Positions 50,487-59,889 are shown, counted from the first letter of the stretch. The stretch is DNA of 64,000 nt from Deltaproteobacteria bacterium (GCA_016875095.1 VGSG01000004.1:50226-114225); one strand, 5' to 3'. The notes: generated by a model from the letters alone, not told the origin. Numbers and translations are program-made.

Positions 50487-51419
50487 TCACAAGAATCTCA
50501 ATCTTATAGGCGCCCGCTCATCCAGTCTGGTGATTCCTTGTTCCTCCGCGGCCTTGAGAGCAGCTTCGTACTCCCGACGGGTCACCGATCTGGCGATCCG
50601 CGCGTCCTCGAAGGCCCTGCCGCATGGCCTGTATTGGCTCATCACGTTCACATAGGTGTTCGACGAGATTTCTTCCGCGAGGAATCGCATGGCCTGTCTG
50701 GTGCTGGCCAAGTCATCCGGCATAACAAGATGGCGGACGAGCAGCCCGCGAGTTGCCACGCCCTTCTGATTCAGTTCCAGGTCGCCCACCTGTCTGTGCA
50801 TTTCCCGAATGGCGGCCTTCACCACGTCCGGGTAATCGGGCGCATTCATGAGGAGCTTGCTTGCTTCCGAATCCATGAACTTCAGGTCAGGCATGTAGAT
50901 GTCTACGACTCCGTCCAGAAGGCGCAAAATCTCGACGCAATCGTATCCGCCCGTGTTGTAGACCAAGGGGACCTTTAGCCCTTTTTCAGCAGCCATATAC
51001 AGAGCGTCAAGGATCTGGGGGACCACGTGGGATGGAGTCACAAAATTAATATTATGACAGCCCATCTTCTGCAGGTCCAACATGAGGTCCGCCAGGCGCG
51101 GCCGGTCGACTTCCCGGCCCTCCATGAGTTGGCTGATCTCGAAATTCTGGCAGAAAACACATTTGAGGTTGCACGACGTGAAGAAAATGGTTCCTGACCC
51201 GCCTGAGCCTACCAAGGGCCCTTCTTCGCCATAATGGGGATGCGCGGAGGCCACCATTGCCTTCTCGCCGATTCCGCAAAAACCTGTCTCTCCTTCCAGT
51301 CGATTCACGCGGCAATCCCGCGGGCACAAATTGCAGTCTCGGAGCATCTCCCTCGCAGTTTCCACCTTTGCCGATAAAGATCCGTCTTGAAGAGCCCTGA
51401 TGTACGCCGCTTCAAACAC
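50487..51419 (-). CDS. Radical SAM enzyme, PflA-like
   Basis: A 310-residue radical SAM protein. The cluster motif is C-NLK-C-VF-C (about residue 84), and a second Cys set near the N-terminus (CNLCPRDCRVN) with FCGIGEK marks the COG1313 group of uncharacterised PflA-like activases. Likely activates a glycyl-radical enzyme or modifies a substrate; no partner gene is adjacent. GTG start at 51419, directly after the truA stop codon, so the two are translationally linked. Confidence 0.88.
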   Translation of the reverse strand: MFEAAYIRALQDGSLSAKVETAREMLRDCNLCPRDCRVNRLEGETGFCGIGEKAMVASAHPHYGEEGPLVGSGGSGTIFFTSCNLKCVFCQNFEISQLMEGREVDRPRLADLMLDLQKMGCHNINFVTPSHVVPQILDALYMAAEKGLKVPLVYNTGGYDCVEILRLLDGVVDIYMPDLKFMDSEASKLLMNAPDYPDVVKAAIREMHRQVGDLELNQKGVATRGLLVRHLVMPDDLASTRQAMRFLAEEISSNTYVNVMSQYRPCGRAFEDARIARSVTRREYEAALKAAEEQGITRLDERAPIRLRFL

Positions 51420-52190
51420 TCACGTATCTCCTTTGTGGAAGAGCATGTCCTGATACTCCACCCATTCGAGGCACAACCCATATGGAGGCGCGGTAGCCCC
51501 GGCTCTGGACCTGTCCCGGGAATCCAGGATGCTCAGGAATTCCTCTGGGTCCATCTTCCCCAGGCCCACAGGGACGAGCGTGCCCACGATCGAGCGAACC
51601 ATGCGCCGAAGAAATCCGCTGCCCCGGATGGTGAAACGAAGGATATCGCTTCCTTCATCCCTCTGCCAGCAGACTTCTAGGACTTTCCGAACAGTGGAGG
51701 GGGCGCCATCCGTTGGAGCGCCGAATGCGGCGAAGTCATGGGTCCCGACGAGGGCTTGAGCAGCCTTCTCCATCGCGGTCGGATCCAGGGGCCGAGGCAC
51801 ATGCCACGAATACGCGCGCATGAGGGAAGAGCGCAACGGCCTGTTCAGAATGCGGTACGCGTACGTCTTTGACCGCGCCGAATGCCGTGCATGGAAGTCC
51901 GCGGCCGCGGACCGAACGCCCATCACGGTGATGTCCACGGGTAATAGAGCATTGCACGCTCGCTGGAGATCCTGTTCGGTATGTTGCCAGTCAGCGACAA
52001 AATGCGCTACTTGGCCGGTTGCGTGCACCCCCGCGTCCGTGCGACCCGCGCCGTGGACTCGGGTTGCTTTGCCCAAGATCCGCTCCAGGACGGATTCCAG
52101 CGCTTCCTGAATAGTCGGCGCTCCGCTTTGGAGCTGCCAACCGTGGTAGCATGTGCCGTCATACTCCAGAAGCGCCGCGAATTTCTTCAT
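51420..52190 (-). CDS. truA: tRNA pseudouridine(38-40) synthase
   Basis: Makes pseudouridine at positions 38-40 of tRNA anticodon arms. The 256-residue protein has the catalytic Asp in AGRTDAGVHA and the RSKTYAYRI and GSGFLRRMVR motifs. Length is typical. It ends one base before the radical SAM gene and follows pdxT by about 76 bases in transcription order. No unusual residue seen. Confidence 0.96.
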   Translation of the reverse strand: MKKFAALLEYDGTCYHGWQLQSGAPTIQEALESVLERILGKATRVHGAGRTDAGVHATGQVAHFVADWQHTEQDLQRACNALLPVDITVMGVRSAAADFHARHSARSKTYAYRILNRPLRSSLMRAYSWHVPRPLDPTAMEKAAQALVGTHDFAAFGAPTDGAPSTVRKVLEVCWQRDEGSDILRFTIRGSGFLRRMVRSIVGTLVPVGLGKMDPEEFLSILDSRDRSRAGATAPPYGLCLEWVEYQDMLFHKGDT

Positions 52191-52266
52191 GCTTCAGGCC
52201 GATACGTAACGAAAAAAATGTGTGAGAGCCATTGGAAGGATGCGCCTGGAAGAGAGGCGCTTCAGG

Positions 52267-52848
52267 TTATATCGAGCGAGACTTCTCCGCAACGATCTCT
52301 ATGAAATAATGGTGGAGCCTCAAGTCATCGGTCAACTCGGGATGGAAGGCCGTCGCGAACAGATGGCCGTTCCTGACCGCAACGATGCGGCCGTCCTGGA
52401 TGCGGCAGAGGATCTCTACGGTCGGCCCCACTTGCTTAACCTCGGGGGCGCGGATGAATACCCCGTGGAAAGGGCCTCCCTCAATTCCTTTGATGTCCAG
52501 ATCCTCTTCGAAGCTGTCAACCTGCCGGCCGAAGGCATTGCGTTCCACCACCATGTCAAGGACTCCCAGGACCGGCTGATCAAAACCCACATCTTTGGCC
52601 ATGAAGACCAGGCCGCCGCAGGTGCCCCACACCGGCGTGGTTTTGGCAAACTCTTTCAATGGGTCGATCAGCTTGAAGGTGGTCGCGAGCTTTCCGACGG
52701 TCGTGCTCTCTCCTCCGGGAATAATCAGCCCGTCCAATCCCTCCAGGCGCTCGGGAAGGCGAACTTCAACGGCCGCGACGCCAATCTTGCCCAGCGCCTG
52801 CTCATGCTCCTGAAAATCCCCTTGTAACGCAAGCACTCCGACCTTCAT
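52267..52848 (-). CDS. pdxT: Pyridoxal 5'-phosphate synthase glutaminase subunit
   Basis: Supplies ammonia from glutamine to PdxS. A 193-residue class I glutaminase: GVLALQGDFQEH, the Gly-Gly-Glu loop IPGGESTT, the nucleophile Cys in GTCGGLVFMAK (the family usually has GTCAGL) and FHPEL carrying the His/Glu pair. It starts 6 bases after pdxS ends, forming the standard pdxST pair. No regulatory signal was seen between the two genes. Confidence 0.95.
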   Translation of the reverse strand: MKVGVLALQGDFQEHEQALGKIGVAAVEVRLPERLEGLDGLIIPGGESTTVGKLATTFKLIDPLKEFAKTTPVWGTCGGLVFMAKDVGFDQPVLGVLDMVVERNAFGRQVDSFEEDLDIKGIEGGPFHGVFIRAPEVKQVGPTVEILCRIQDGRIVAVRNGHLFATAFHPELTDDLRLHHYFIEIVAEKSRSI

Positions 52849-52854
52849 CCTGCT

Positions 52855-53736
52855 CTACCATCCACGGACGGCCAGACGAGCGCTCTCAGGCAGTTCGGTC
52901 ACTCCTATCCCGACCATGGGCTCCCCAAGGCCCTTGCTCACTTCCGCGAGTATTTGCGCATTATCGTAATGAGTGACGGCTTCCACGATGGCCTTGGCCC
53001 GCTTTGCCGGATTGCCGCTCTTGAAGATCCCCGACCCCACAAAGACGCCGTCCATGCCCAATTGCATCATCATGGCCGCGTCCGCGGGTGTGGCAACCCC
53101 GCCTGCAGCGAAATTCACGACCGGGAGACGCCCCAATTCCGCGGTTTCCCTGACCAGTTCATACGGTGCGCCGATTTCTTTCGCGTAGGCCATCAGCTCG
53201 TCCGCGCGCATGGTGGTAAGGCGTTTGATCTCTCCTATAACCGCCCTGGCGTGACGGACCGCCTCCACCACGTCGCCGGTGCCTGCTTCGCCTTTGGTCC
53301 TGATCATGGCAGCGCCTTCTCCGATCCGCCTGAGCGCTTCGCCCAGGTTGCGGCACCCGCATACAAAGGGAACCTTGAAGGGCCATTTGTCGATATGATT
53401 TTGTTCGTCGGCAGGCGTCAGGACTTCGCTCTCGTCAATGTAATCGACTCCAAGGGCTTCCAGTATCTGCGCTTCAACAAAATGCCCGATTCTGCACTTG
53501 GCCATGACCGGGATGGAGACCGACTCCATGATCTGCGCGATTAATCCGGGGTCGCTCATTCTCGCCACGCCACCGTGGGCGCGGATATCGGCCGGGACTC
53601 GTTCCAGGGCCATCACCGCGCATGCGCCTGCGTCTTCCGCGATACGGGCGTGGTCGGGAGTTACCACATCCATGATTACGCCGCCCTTGAGCATCTGGGC
53701 ATGACCTCGCTTTACCGTATCGGTTCCTTTTTGCAT
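52855..53736 (-). CDS. pdxS: Pyridoxal 5'-phosphate synthase synthase subunit
   Basis: Condenses ribose-5-phosphate, glyceraldehyde-3-phosphate and ammonia to PLP. A 293-residue TIM-barrel protein with GGVIMDVVT, the Schiff-base lysines in the [13 protein letters not shown] and [12 protein letters not shown] segments, and [18 protein letters not shown] with its phosphate site. ATG 53736 has GGAG 7-8 bases upstream and gives the typical length; an ATG 12 bases further upstream is in frame. It heads a minus-strand group with pdxT, truA and the radical SAM gene. Confidence 0.96.
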   Translation of the reverse strand: MQKGTDTVKRGHAQMLKGGVIMDVVTPDHARIAEDAGACAVMALERVPADIRAHGGVARMSDPGLIAQIMESVSIPVMAKCRIGHFVEAQILEALGVDYIDESEVLTPADEQNHIDKWPFKVPFVCGCRNLGEALRRIGEGAAMIRTKGEAGTGDVVEAVRHARAVIGEIKRLTTMRADELMAYAKEIGAPYELVRETAELGRLPVVNFAAGGVATPADAAMMMQLGMDGVFVGSGIFKSGNPAKRAKAIVEAVTHYDNAQILAEVSKGLGEPMVGIGVTELPESARLAVRGW

Positions 53737-53853
53737 CGTGCTCTCCATATCTGTTGTTCTTGTGGCGCCGGCCGGTTCCGGGCAGGCAGAAATATTACAG
53801 CGCTCTCAGTCAAAGATGAAGCCATCTACCCCAATTTTAAAACATAGCGTTCT

Positions 53854-54228
53854 TCACGCTCGGTGTCCACTGGCTATTATAGCGTTTGCAGGAATCTCAA
53901 CCGGAATAGGCCGGGCGCATCTGGAGGATGTAGGATACGCTGAATAGTCCTTTCTTATGCCGGCCACCCCGAATGCGGTGTTGGCCATGGTCGGCCGGAC
54001 GCTCGCCATGAATAGCACCAGAATTGCGGTCCAACCGCTGCTCCGGACCGAATAGAGGAGCAACGGCATCCAGGCAATCGGCGAAATGGCCCGGAGAATC
54101 TGCACGTACGGGTTCAGCGCCTTGAACAAGGTCTGATTCAGCTCCAGCGCCACCCCGAGGGCAATAGCCACCAAAGACCCTGAAATGCACCCGAGTGAAA
54201 GCCTACCCAGGCTGTGCAGCGCCAACAT
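53854..54228 (-). pseudogene. Decayed permease of a cyanate/nitrate-type ABC transporter
   Basis: A 124-residue remnant. Residues about 5-95 match the inner-membrane permease of the nitrate/taurine/cyanate ABC family (SLGRLSLGCISGSLVAIALG, then LNPYVQILRAISPIAWMPL, then FMASVRPTMANTAFGV). The 5' part of the gene is missing, and after GIRKDY the frame is broken: the expected continuation SYILQMRP is found one frame over, and EIPANAII returns in the original frame. At least two frame disruptions are therefore present. It abuts the truncated cynS gene on the same strand. Confidence 0.8.
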
Positions 54229-54237
54229 GCCGATGCC

Positions 54238-54525
54238 TTACACCTGCATAATCTCGTGAAAACGATAGATAAGCGGATCAACGGGCGCCGTCGCGTCGAG
54301 CGAGCCCTTCACAGGGAATTCGGTGAGCGCGTAGAGGACTTCCGCATCGAGTCCGAGGAGTTTGGCGGCCCTTTCCGCTTCCCGGGCGCTCATACTGTTC
54401 TGTCCCAGGAGAGCCGAGGTCACCCAGACGGTGTGGCCGCCTACTTCCTTGGCGATTTGTTCCCAGGAGAGGCATTTCTTCTTCTTGGCGTCCAGTATCA
54501 ATTCAGTGGCTTGTTTCCGGGTCAT
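54238..54525 (-). pseudogene. cynS: Truncated cyanase (cyanate hydratase) fragment
   Basis: A 95-residue product matching the N-terminal 60% of cyanase: LSWEQIAKEVGGHTVWVTSALLGQ is the helix-turn-helix-like oligomerisation region, and DPLIYRFHEIMQV reaches the active-site helix with its Arg and Glu. It then stops. The active-site Ser and the entire C-terminal dimerisation domain (about 55 residues) are missing, and a permease remnant follows 9 bases later. A deletion that fused the two genes is the simplest reading. GGAG precedes the ATG, so the stub may still be translated. Confidence 0.85.
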
Positions 54526-55025
54526 GAAGTGTCTCCTTTTTCCGGTGCTGGTATGGCAGTTACGGCGGGGTAGGAGTCAAGAATTGCGCCATTGGGGAAG
54601 GGTGTGCCTAACCAATTAATAATATGACCGTAATTGGCGATCAAGAGAGTGGGAGCCGGTCGAGAGGAATTCGATAGCCTCCATTTCTGTAGCCAGTAAA
54701 GCAGCTTCCAACCGAAATGCACTATTGTTCTGCGGATATGACGCGGCCGCGCCTGATGACCTGGCCGGACTCCCCTGGCCCCCAGCCTTTTCCGTGGGTT
54801 CATGGCGCATAATTCCTATGGGAATGATAAAAGAAAATGATAAACTCCCGCGCGCCGGCGTAATCCCGGCAAGCGTGCGGTGGAAAACCCTGCGCCACCA
54901 TTCCTGAACCGGATTCCTGCTTCCGCAGTAATGACCTGGCGCGGCGCCGCGAACCGGACAAAGAATTCGGCATTCACTAAAAGACCGCTTCTATGACAAG
55001 ATGGCTGTCATATGAGGAGCAGGCC
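54526..55025. other. 500-bp gap upstream of the cyn remnant, with a REP-like repeat
   Basis: No supportable gene. ATTAATTAATAATATG-like A/T-rich DNA at about 54615-54632 could be promoter material of the former cyn operon. GGATTCCTGCTTCCGCAGTAATGAC at 54911-54935 is a copy of the repeat also seen inverted at 25912-25938. Confidence 0.5.
54911..54935. repeat. Dispersed repeat copy (GTCATTACTGCGGAAGCAGG family)
   Basis: The inverse of this stretch reads GTCATTACTGCGGAAGCAGG, which parallels GTCACTCTTGTGGAAGCAGA at 25912. Variants of GTCATT-C-GCGGAAGC are a common intergenic repeat. It contains a short inner palindrome (CTGC/GCAG). Confidence 0.55.
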
Positions 55026-55535
55026 ATGACCACACAGCCGCAACTGATCAAGATCTTCGAGTACGCGCTGAACCAGGAACAGACCGGGATGAGTTTTTTC
55101 CAGACTTCCCTCGACCGTATCGGGATCGGCGCGGCCAAGTCCGCGTTCGAGCGGCTCATCGAAGAAGAACGGAGACACATCAGCTTCATTTCCCGGTTGC
55201 TGGACGATCTTCGACAGGGGATGGAGCTGGACCTGGAGGCCGCGGGCGCCGTATCCCTTGAGCCGACCAATTACTTCGACGAACGCGCCCGATCCGAGTT
55301 CTTGCAGCAATGCGTGGAAGGGTCCATGGTCCCCGATGTGACCGTTTTCAATGTCGCGTGGCTTATGGAGAAGGATCTGAGCGAATTCTACGCGCGCATG
55401 GCTCAGAAGACGGACGGTAAAGCCAAAGAAGCCTTGGAGATGCTCTCCAGGTGGGAGCGCGAACACGAGCGATTCTTCCGGCAGTACCGTGACAAACTGA
55501 CCGAGGTGTACTCCACAATGCCGTGGGGGGGCTGA
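55026..55535 (+). CDS. Rubrerythrin-like diiron protein
   Basis: A 169-residue four-helix ferritin-like protein. Diiron motifs: NQEQTGMSFF, EEERRHISFI, EKDLSEFYARM and REHERFFRQY. There is no rubredoxin domain. ATG 55026 is preceded by GAGGAG; an upstream frame to 54993 is not supported. It lies 47 bases before the nitroreductase-family gene on the same strand. It is similar in type to the gene at 38166 but clearly not a recent duplicate. Confidence 0.85.
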   Translation: MTTQPQLIKIFEYALNQEQTGMSFFQTSLDRIGIGAAKSAFERLIEEERRHISFISRLLDDLRQGMELDLEAAGAVSLEPTNYFDERARSEFLQQCVEGSMVPDVTVFNVAWLMEKDLSEFYARMAQKTDGKAKEALEMLSRWEREHERFFRQYRDKLTEVYSTMPWGG

Positions 55536-55582
55536 TAACATGCGCCTCGACCGCTAATCGGCCTTATGCCGGGGGATTGGGC

Positions 55583-57097
55583 ATGGAATTGTCGGCGGCG
55601 GAATATCATCGCAAGACAGGCTATGAGCGGAGCCGGCTCAAAGGCCACGCCATGGACTGGGGTAGTCAGCCCGATCTTTTCAAGTCCTATCCGGGCCTTA
55701 AGACGGTTCCCTTGCCGCAGGTGATGAAGTGGCCTGAGTGGCGCCTTGAAGAGGTCCTCAGGTCCGTGGCGCCGCTGAGCGCGCCGGTGATGAACAAAGA
55801 TCGGCTGGCTCAGGTAATGCTCCTCGCTCATTCGCTCACAGCCAAGGCGAGGTACAGCGGAGCGGATTTTTACTACCGGAGCGTAGCTTCAGCGGGCGCG
55901 CTCTACCCATTTGAGCTTTACGTGGCGGCGCGTGGGCTTTCCGATCTGGACGACGGACTGTACCATCACAGCATTGGGCTGCACGCGCTCACTCTGCTGA
56001 GATCGGGCAATGTAATGCCCTGGGTAATTCAAGGCGTGGCCTCCGGGAAAGAAGGGACTCCCGTATCCGCGTTCTTCCTCACGACCATATTTGCCCGCAG
56101 CTCCTGGAAGTACGGGGAAAGGGCCTATCGGTACAGCCTCCTGGACACCGGGCACCTGGCGGAAAACCTTTGCCTGGCCTTGAGGGCTCTGGAGCTCCCT
56201 TTTGAGCTATTCTACGATTTTGACGATCGGCGGATCAATGAATTGCTCGGTGTGGATCCGACTCGCGAGGCATGCCTGGTGGTGGCATGTGTCACGGCCG
56301 CGGGCGGCGAGGTTTCGGGAAAGGCGGCGGAGCTGAGCGCGCCGGCAGGCGATCTGGCTGGGCCGAGTCGTGTTTCCGAGCGCGAGGCTGATTTTCCCGA
56401 GATCCGGCGGATGCACGGGGCTTCCAGCAAGCTGCCGGGCCCGGTGCAAGACTTTGAGCCCATGCGGGATTGTCTGGGGCTGCATTCTCAAGCGACCGAC
56501 ACACTCCCGGAACGGGAAGCGTGGCCTGCCGTCCACAACTACGCCGGCGCGGTCTTTAAGAGGCGTTCAACACGGAACTACGTTCGCAAGGAACTGTCGT
56601 CGGACGAATTCCTCGCTCTGCTGGAATCCCTCTGCCCTGCTTGTCCCGAGTCCGGAGACGCGGCCCGCGTGGTCGAGAGCGCGCTTGCGGTGGGTTTTCT
56701 TTCCGGGAGCGTTCAGGATTTGGATCCGGGTTTTTATCTTCTCGACACAGGTGTCAAGTCGATCTCGCTGGCAGCCAAAGGCTTCCTCATGGAAGAGATG
56801 ACGCACGCGTGCCTGGATCAGCAGTGGCTGTCCAATTGCGCGCTGCACTTTCTTTTCCTGGCCGACCTGGAAAAGCTGGAAACGGTCTGGGGATCTCGCG
56901 GCTATCGGTACGCGATGCTCACGGCAGGACGCTTGGGCCAGCGCCTCTACCTGGCGGCTACTTCCATGCGGATCGGCTGCTGCGGAATCGGCGCGTTCTA
57001 CGATGATGAAACCGCCCGACTCCTCAAATTGGGCCCCCACAGCGCCCTGCTCTACCTTGTGGCATCCGGCCCGTTACGCAAATGGGCCGGGGGTTAG
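55583..57097 (+). CDS. SagB-type dehydrogenase with two nitroreductase domains
   Basis: A 504-residue protein: a short N-terminal region (YHRKTGYERSRLKGHAMDWG) typical of SagB/ThcOx-type oxidases, then two copies of the nitroreductase FMN fold (about 75-250 and 330-500). In azole-forming systems SagB oxidises azolines, but no YcaO, SagC or leader peptide gene is seen here. It may be a stand-alone flavin oxidoreductase of unknown substrate. The stop codon overlaps the GTG start of the hydrolase gene downstream, so the two are translationally coupled. Confidence 0.82.
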   Translation: MELSAAEYHRKTGYERSRLKGHAMDWGSQPDLFKSYPGLKTVPLPQVMKWPEWRLEEVLRSVAPLSAPVMNKDRLAQVMLLAHSLTAKARYSGADFYYRSVASAGALYPFELYVAARGLSDLDDGLYHHSIGLHALTLLRSGNVMPWVIQGVASGKEGTPVSAFFLTTIFARSSWKYGERAYRYSLLDTGHLAENLCLALRALELPFELFYDFDDRRINELLGVDPTREACLVVACVTAAGGEVSGKAAELSAPAGDLAGPSRVSEREADFPEIRRMHGASSKLPGPVQDFEPMRDCLGLHSQATDTLPEREAWPAVHNYAGAVFKRRSTRNYVRKELSSDEFLALLESLCPACPESGDAARVVESALAVGFLSGSVQDLDPGFYLLDTGVKSISLAAKGFLMEEMTHACLDQQWLSNCALHFLFLADLEKLETVWGSRGYRYAMLTAGRLGQRLYLAATSMRIGCCGIGAFYDDETARLLKLGPHSALLYLVASGPLRKWAGG

Positions 57098-59058
57098 TGA
57101 CGCGTTTCATAAATTCGGTGAACAAGTTGATCAACACCAAACTGAAACTTGCTCTTCTTGCCGCGGTCCTCGCTGTTGCAATTTTCTTGCTTTACAGGAG
57201 TCAGACCTACCAGGAAAAAGTGTCAACGTTCGGTCGATACCACGGCTACTCTGAGGCTCGTTATGACGGCTTTCAGTGTGCTTCGGATTACTTGACACTG
57301 GCCGATGGAACGCGACTCGCGTACGATCTCATACTCCCCAGTAAGCATGGAGTTCCAGCGAGCGAGCCTTTACCCGTCCTTTTCAAATACACGCCCTATC
57401 TGCGAACTTTCACAATTTTCGACAAGGACGGAAAGAACATTATTGCGGGCTTGTTTACCTTGGACTGGAAAGAAACGGCAATGCTCAGACTCCGGTACTG
57501 GCTGTCCGGCCAAGGGCGTCTGATGGGTCCGCTATTCAGGACCAGGTGGCTTGAGAATTTGGTCAAGCACGGGTACGCGGTTATTGTTGTGGAGCGCCCG
57601 GGAACAGGCGCATCCTTTGGAGTGATGGACCCATCTTTTGACGTGGGCGCCAAAGAGGCTGACGAAATCTTGAATTGGATCGCGTCCAGACCCTGGTGTG
57701 ACGGAAACATCGGCATGTTTGGCGATTCCATGCAAGCAATGATACAATTCGCCGCCGCGAGCGCCGGAAATCGGCGCCTGAAAGCGCTCTTTCCTACATC
57801 GAGCCCAATGGATCTTTACGGCGCGGTCAGCTATCCGGGCGGAGTCTACAACAAAGCCTTCGGCGCGTTTTTCGCCTGGTCGGTGACATTTCTGGAGTCC
57901 GTAATTACGCCCGTGGATAGCGACAAGGACGGCGCGTTGCTTGCCGAGGCCCGTAAGGAACGTACGAGGCTGCTTGCGGGCACAGTATCCCGCGCCACCG
58001 AACGATGCCCGTACCGAGACTGCATAACCGAAGGCGGAAAGAACCTTTGGCAGGACAGAGCTGCTCTGTACCCTTTGATAGACCGGATCAACCAGTCAGG
58101 CATCCCGGTCTATATGACCAATGGTTGGTATGACATTTTCACGTGCGACATGTTTTTCTGGCACAACAACCTCACGACGCCCAAGCGACTGATCGTCCGT
58201 CCGCTGGATCACAGCGGGGTGGAAAAAAGCCAATTCGACCTGGATTTTGGAGCTGAGGCGCATCGCTGGTTTGACCGTTGGCTCAAGGGGATCGACAACG
58301 GTATTATGGATGAGCCGTCCATTCACTATTACGTTATGGGAGCCCCTGGGAAACAAGCCTGGCAAACTTCCAGCCAATGGCCCGTGAAAAACGTGAAAGT
58401 AACCCAATTGTTTCTCGGCCGAGGCGCCACGGGGAGTATCGGCTCGATCAATGACGGCTCCCTGACCGCCGAATCGCCGGCGGACGCGGATGTCTTCGAT
58501 GCGTATACCGTGGATTACACGACGACGACCGGAAAGAAATCACGATGGTCCTCGGTGAACTGGCCGCGCGATTACCCGGACATGCAAACGAATGACAAAA
58601 AGGCGCTCACCTATACGAGTTCCCCTCTGGAGAAGGATGTGGAGGTCACGGGCCACCCGGTTGCGCATCTTTGGCTCACCACCGATGCTTCGGATCTCGA
58701 TGCATTTGTCTACTTGGAAGAGGTGGATGGCAACGGCAATTCTACGTACATCACGGAAGGAAATCTTCGCGCGTCTCATCGCAAGTTGAGCCAAGCGCCT
58801 TTCAATAATATGGGCCTACCCTTCCATTCCCACTATCAGAGCGACTTGACGCCAATTCGGGCCGGAGAGCCGGCTGAGCTGATCTTCAGCTTGCTGCCGA
58901 CCTCGTATCGGTTTCATAAAGGAAGTCGTATTCGGATTACGATTACTTTTGCAGACGCGGACAATTTCGAGACGCCGGTTATCGATCCGCGGCCGAATGT
59001 TCGCTTATTGAGAGACAAGGACCGTCCGTCATTCGTCCAGCTCCCCATCGTTCATTAG
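57097..59058 (+). CDS. Membrane-anchored CocE/NonD-type hydrolase (S15 family)
   Basis: A 653-residue serine hydrolase with one N-terminal transmembrane anchor (about residues 15-35). The catalytic Ser is in FGDSMQAM (a variant of GxSYxG), the Asp in NGWYDIF and the His in PLDHSGV; the C-terminal jelly-roll domain (PLEKDVEVTGHPVAHLWLTTDASDLD) is the X-Pro dipeptidyl-peptidase C-terminal fold. Substrates of the family are esters, acyl glycerols or X-Pro peptides. Start GTG 57097 overlaps the preceding stop; ATG 57082 would also be possible. It ends 29 bases inside the convergent yqeC frame. Confidence 0.85.
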   Translation: MTRFINSVNKLINTKLKLALLAAVLAVAIFLLYRSQTYQEKVSTFGRYHGYSEARYDGFQCASDYLTLADGTRLAYDLILPSKHGVPASEPLPVLFKYTPYLRTFTIFDKDGKNIIAGLFTLDWKETAMLRLRYWLSGQGRLMGPLFRTRWLENLVKHGYAVIVVERPGTGASFGVMDPSFDVGAKEADEILNWIASRPWCDGNIGMFGDSMQAMIQFAAASAGNRRLKALFPTSSPMDLYGAVSYPGGVYNKAFGAFFAWSVTFLESVITPVDSDKDGALLAEARKERTRLLAGTVSRATERCPYRDCITEGGKNLWQDRAALYPLIDRINQSGIPVYMTNGWYDIFTCDMFFWHNNLTTPKRLIVRPLDHSGVEKSQFDLDFGAEAHRWFDRWLKGIDNGIMDEPSIHYYVMGAPGKQAWQTSSQWPVKNVKVTQLFLGRGATGSIGSINDGSLTAESPADADVFDAYTVDYTTTTGKKSRWSSVNWPRDYPDMQTNDKKALTYTSSPLEKDVEVTGHPVAHLWLTTDASDLDAFVYLEEVDGNGNSTYITEGNLRASHRKLSQAPFNNMGLPFHSHYQSDLTPIRAGEPAELIFSLLPTSYRFHKGSRIRITITFADADNFETPVIDPRPNVRLLRDKDRPSFVQLPIVH

Positions 59059-59841
59059 TATGAAGGTTTCCGACCGGCCCTTGAGACTTCCTGCGACTAT
59101 TCGGCCGATCCGGGAGGCCGATTCTCGCGCCGCCACTCGCGAGATTTCTTGGATGAGGCTTCGGTCTGCGAGCAAGTCCAGCTTGTTGAGGAACGGAATG
59201 ACTTGAGCGCGGACAGGAGCGTTTTTCAGCCCGCCTTGGGGGTGAGCAAGGAGTCTTCCCACGGCCGCCGCAGTAATGGTGTCCCCTTCGGCCAGGCCGG
59301 TGAGTTCTGTGAAACAGGCTAGACGAAATACCACGTCGTGGGTTGCCGGTCGGCCAAGCGCGTCCAATCCAACCACCGGGATTAACAGGTCGGTGAAGCT
59401 CGGCGCCACCGGTTCCCAGGCTTCAGGCGCTTTGATAGGACGGCCCGCGGCGCCGTCGGCTTCCGCGATGACGCAATCCGCCACAGTGAGGAACTCCCGG
59501 ATGTTTTCTTCGGACACCGAGCTGAGCTTCCCTGAGGCGGTTCGCAGCCCGGTCACAGTTATATGACCGAACTGGGCCAGGTCTTTGCGGAGCGCGGACA
59601 AGTCAGGCTTATCGCGGGTGATCACAAGGAGGGGGGATTCATCCGGTCGTGGCGGGAAGATCTTCGTAGTCGTGGTGGTCACCACCTTTCGCCCACGAGC
59701 GCGCAGCTCCGACGCCAAGCGGTACATAAGAGTTGTCTTGCCGCCCGCGCCGACCAAGGCAATGGTTCTAGTGTGGGAAGCTATGCGAAAGCAGTCAAGG
59801 ATAGAGCATCGCTCAAAGGTCACGACGTTGAGATCCGGCAT
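59029..59841 (-). CDS. yqeC: YqeC-like putative selenium-dependent hydroxylase accessory protein
   Basis: A 270-residue P-loop protein. GAGGKTTLM at about residue 30 and EADGAAGRPIKAP are the YqeC signatures; FLNKLDLL is a late motif. YqeC is associated with selenium-dependent molybdenum hydroxylases and is reported near xdh-type genes, none of which is in this window. ATG 59841 has a short ribosome binding site; an earlier in-frame start exists at 59871. The 3' end overlaps the hydrolase gene on the other strand by 30 bases. Confidence 0.82.
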   Translation of the reverse strand: MPDLNVVTFERCSILDCFRIASHTRTIALVGAGGKTTLMYRLASELRARGRKVVTTTTTKIFPPRPDESPLLVITRDKPDLSALRKDLAQFGHITVTGLRTASGKLSSVSEENIREFLTVADCVIAEADGAAGRPIKAPEAWEPVAPSFTDLLIPVVGLDALGRPATHDVVFRLACFTELTGLAEGDTITAAAVGRLLAHPQGGLKNAPVRAQVIPFLNKLDLLADRSLIQEISRVAARESASRIGRIVAGSLKGRSETFILMNDGELDE

Positions 59842-59889
59842 AGAATCTGATTCACGGATGAGACCGTGCAAGCAATCATGTGCGCCTAA

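Noticed and set aside
53854..54228. Calling the permease-like frame an intact small gene
   Set aside because: It lacks the 5' half of the permease family and switches frame twice at the conserved EI/PA region, so it is treated as a pseudogene.
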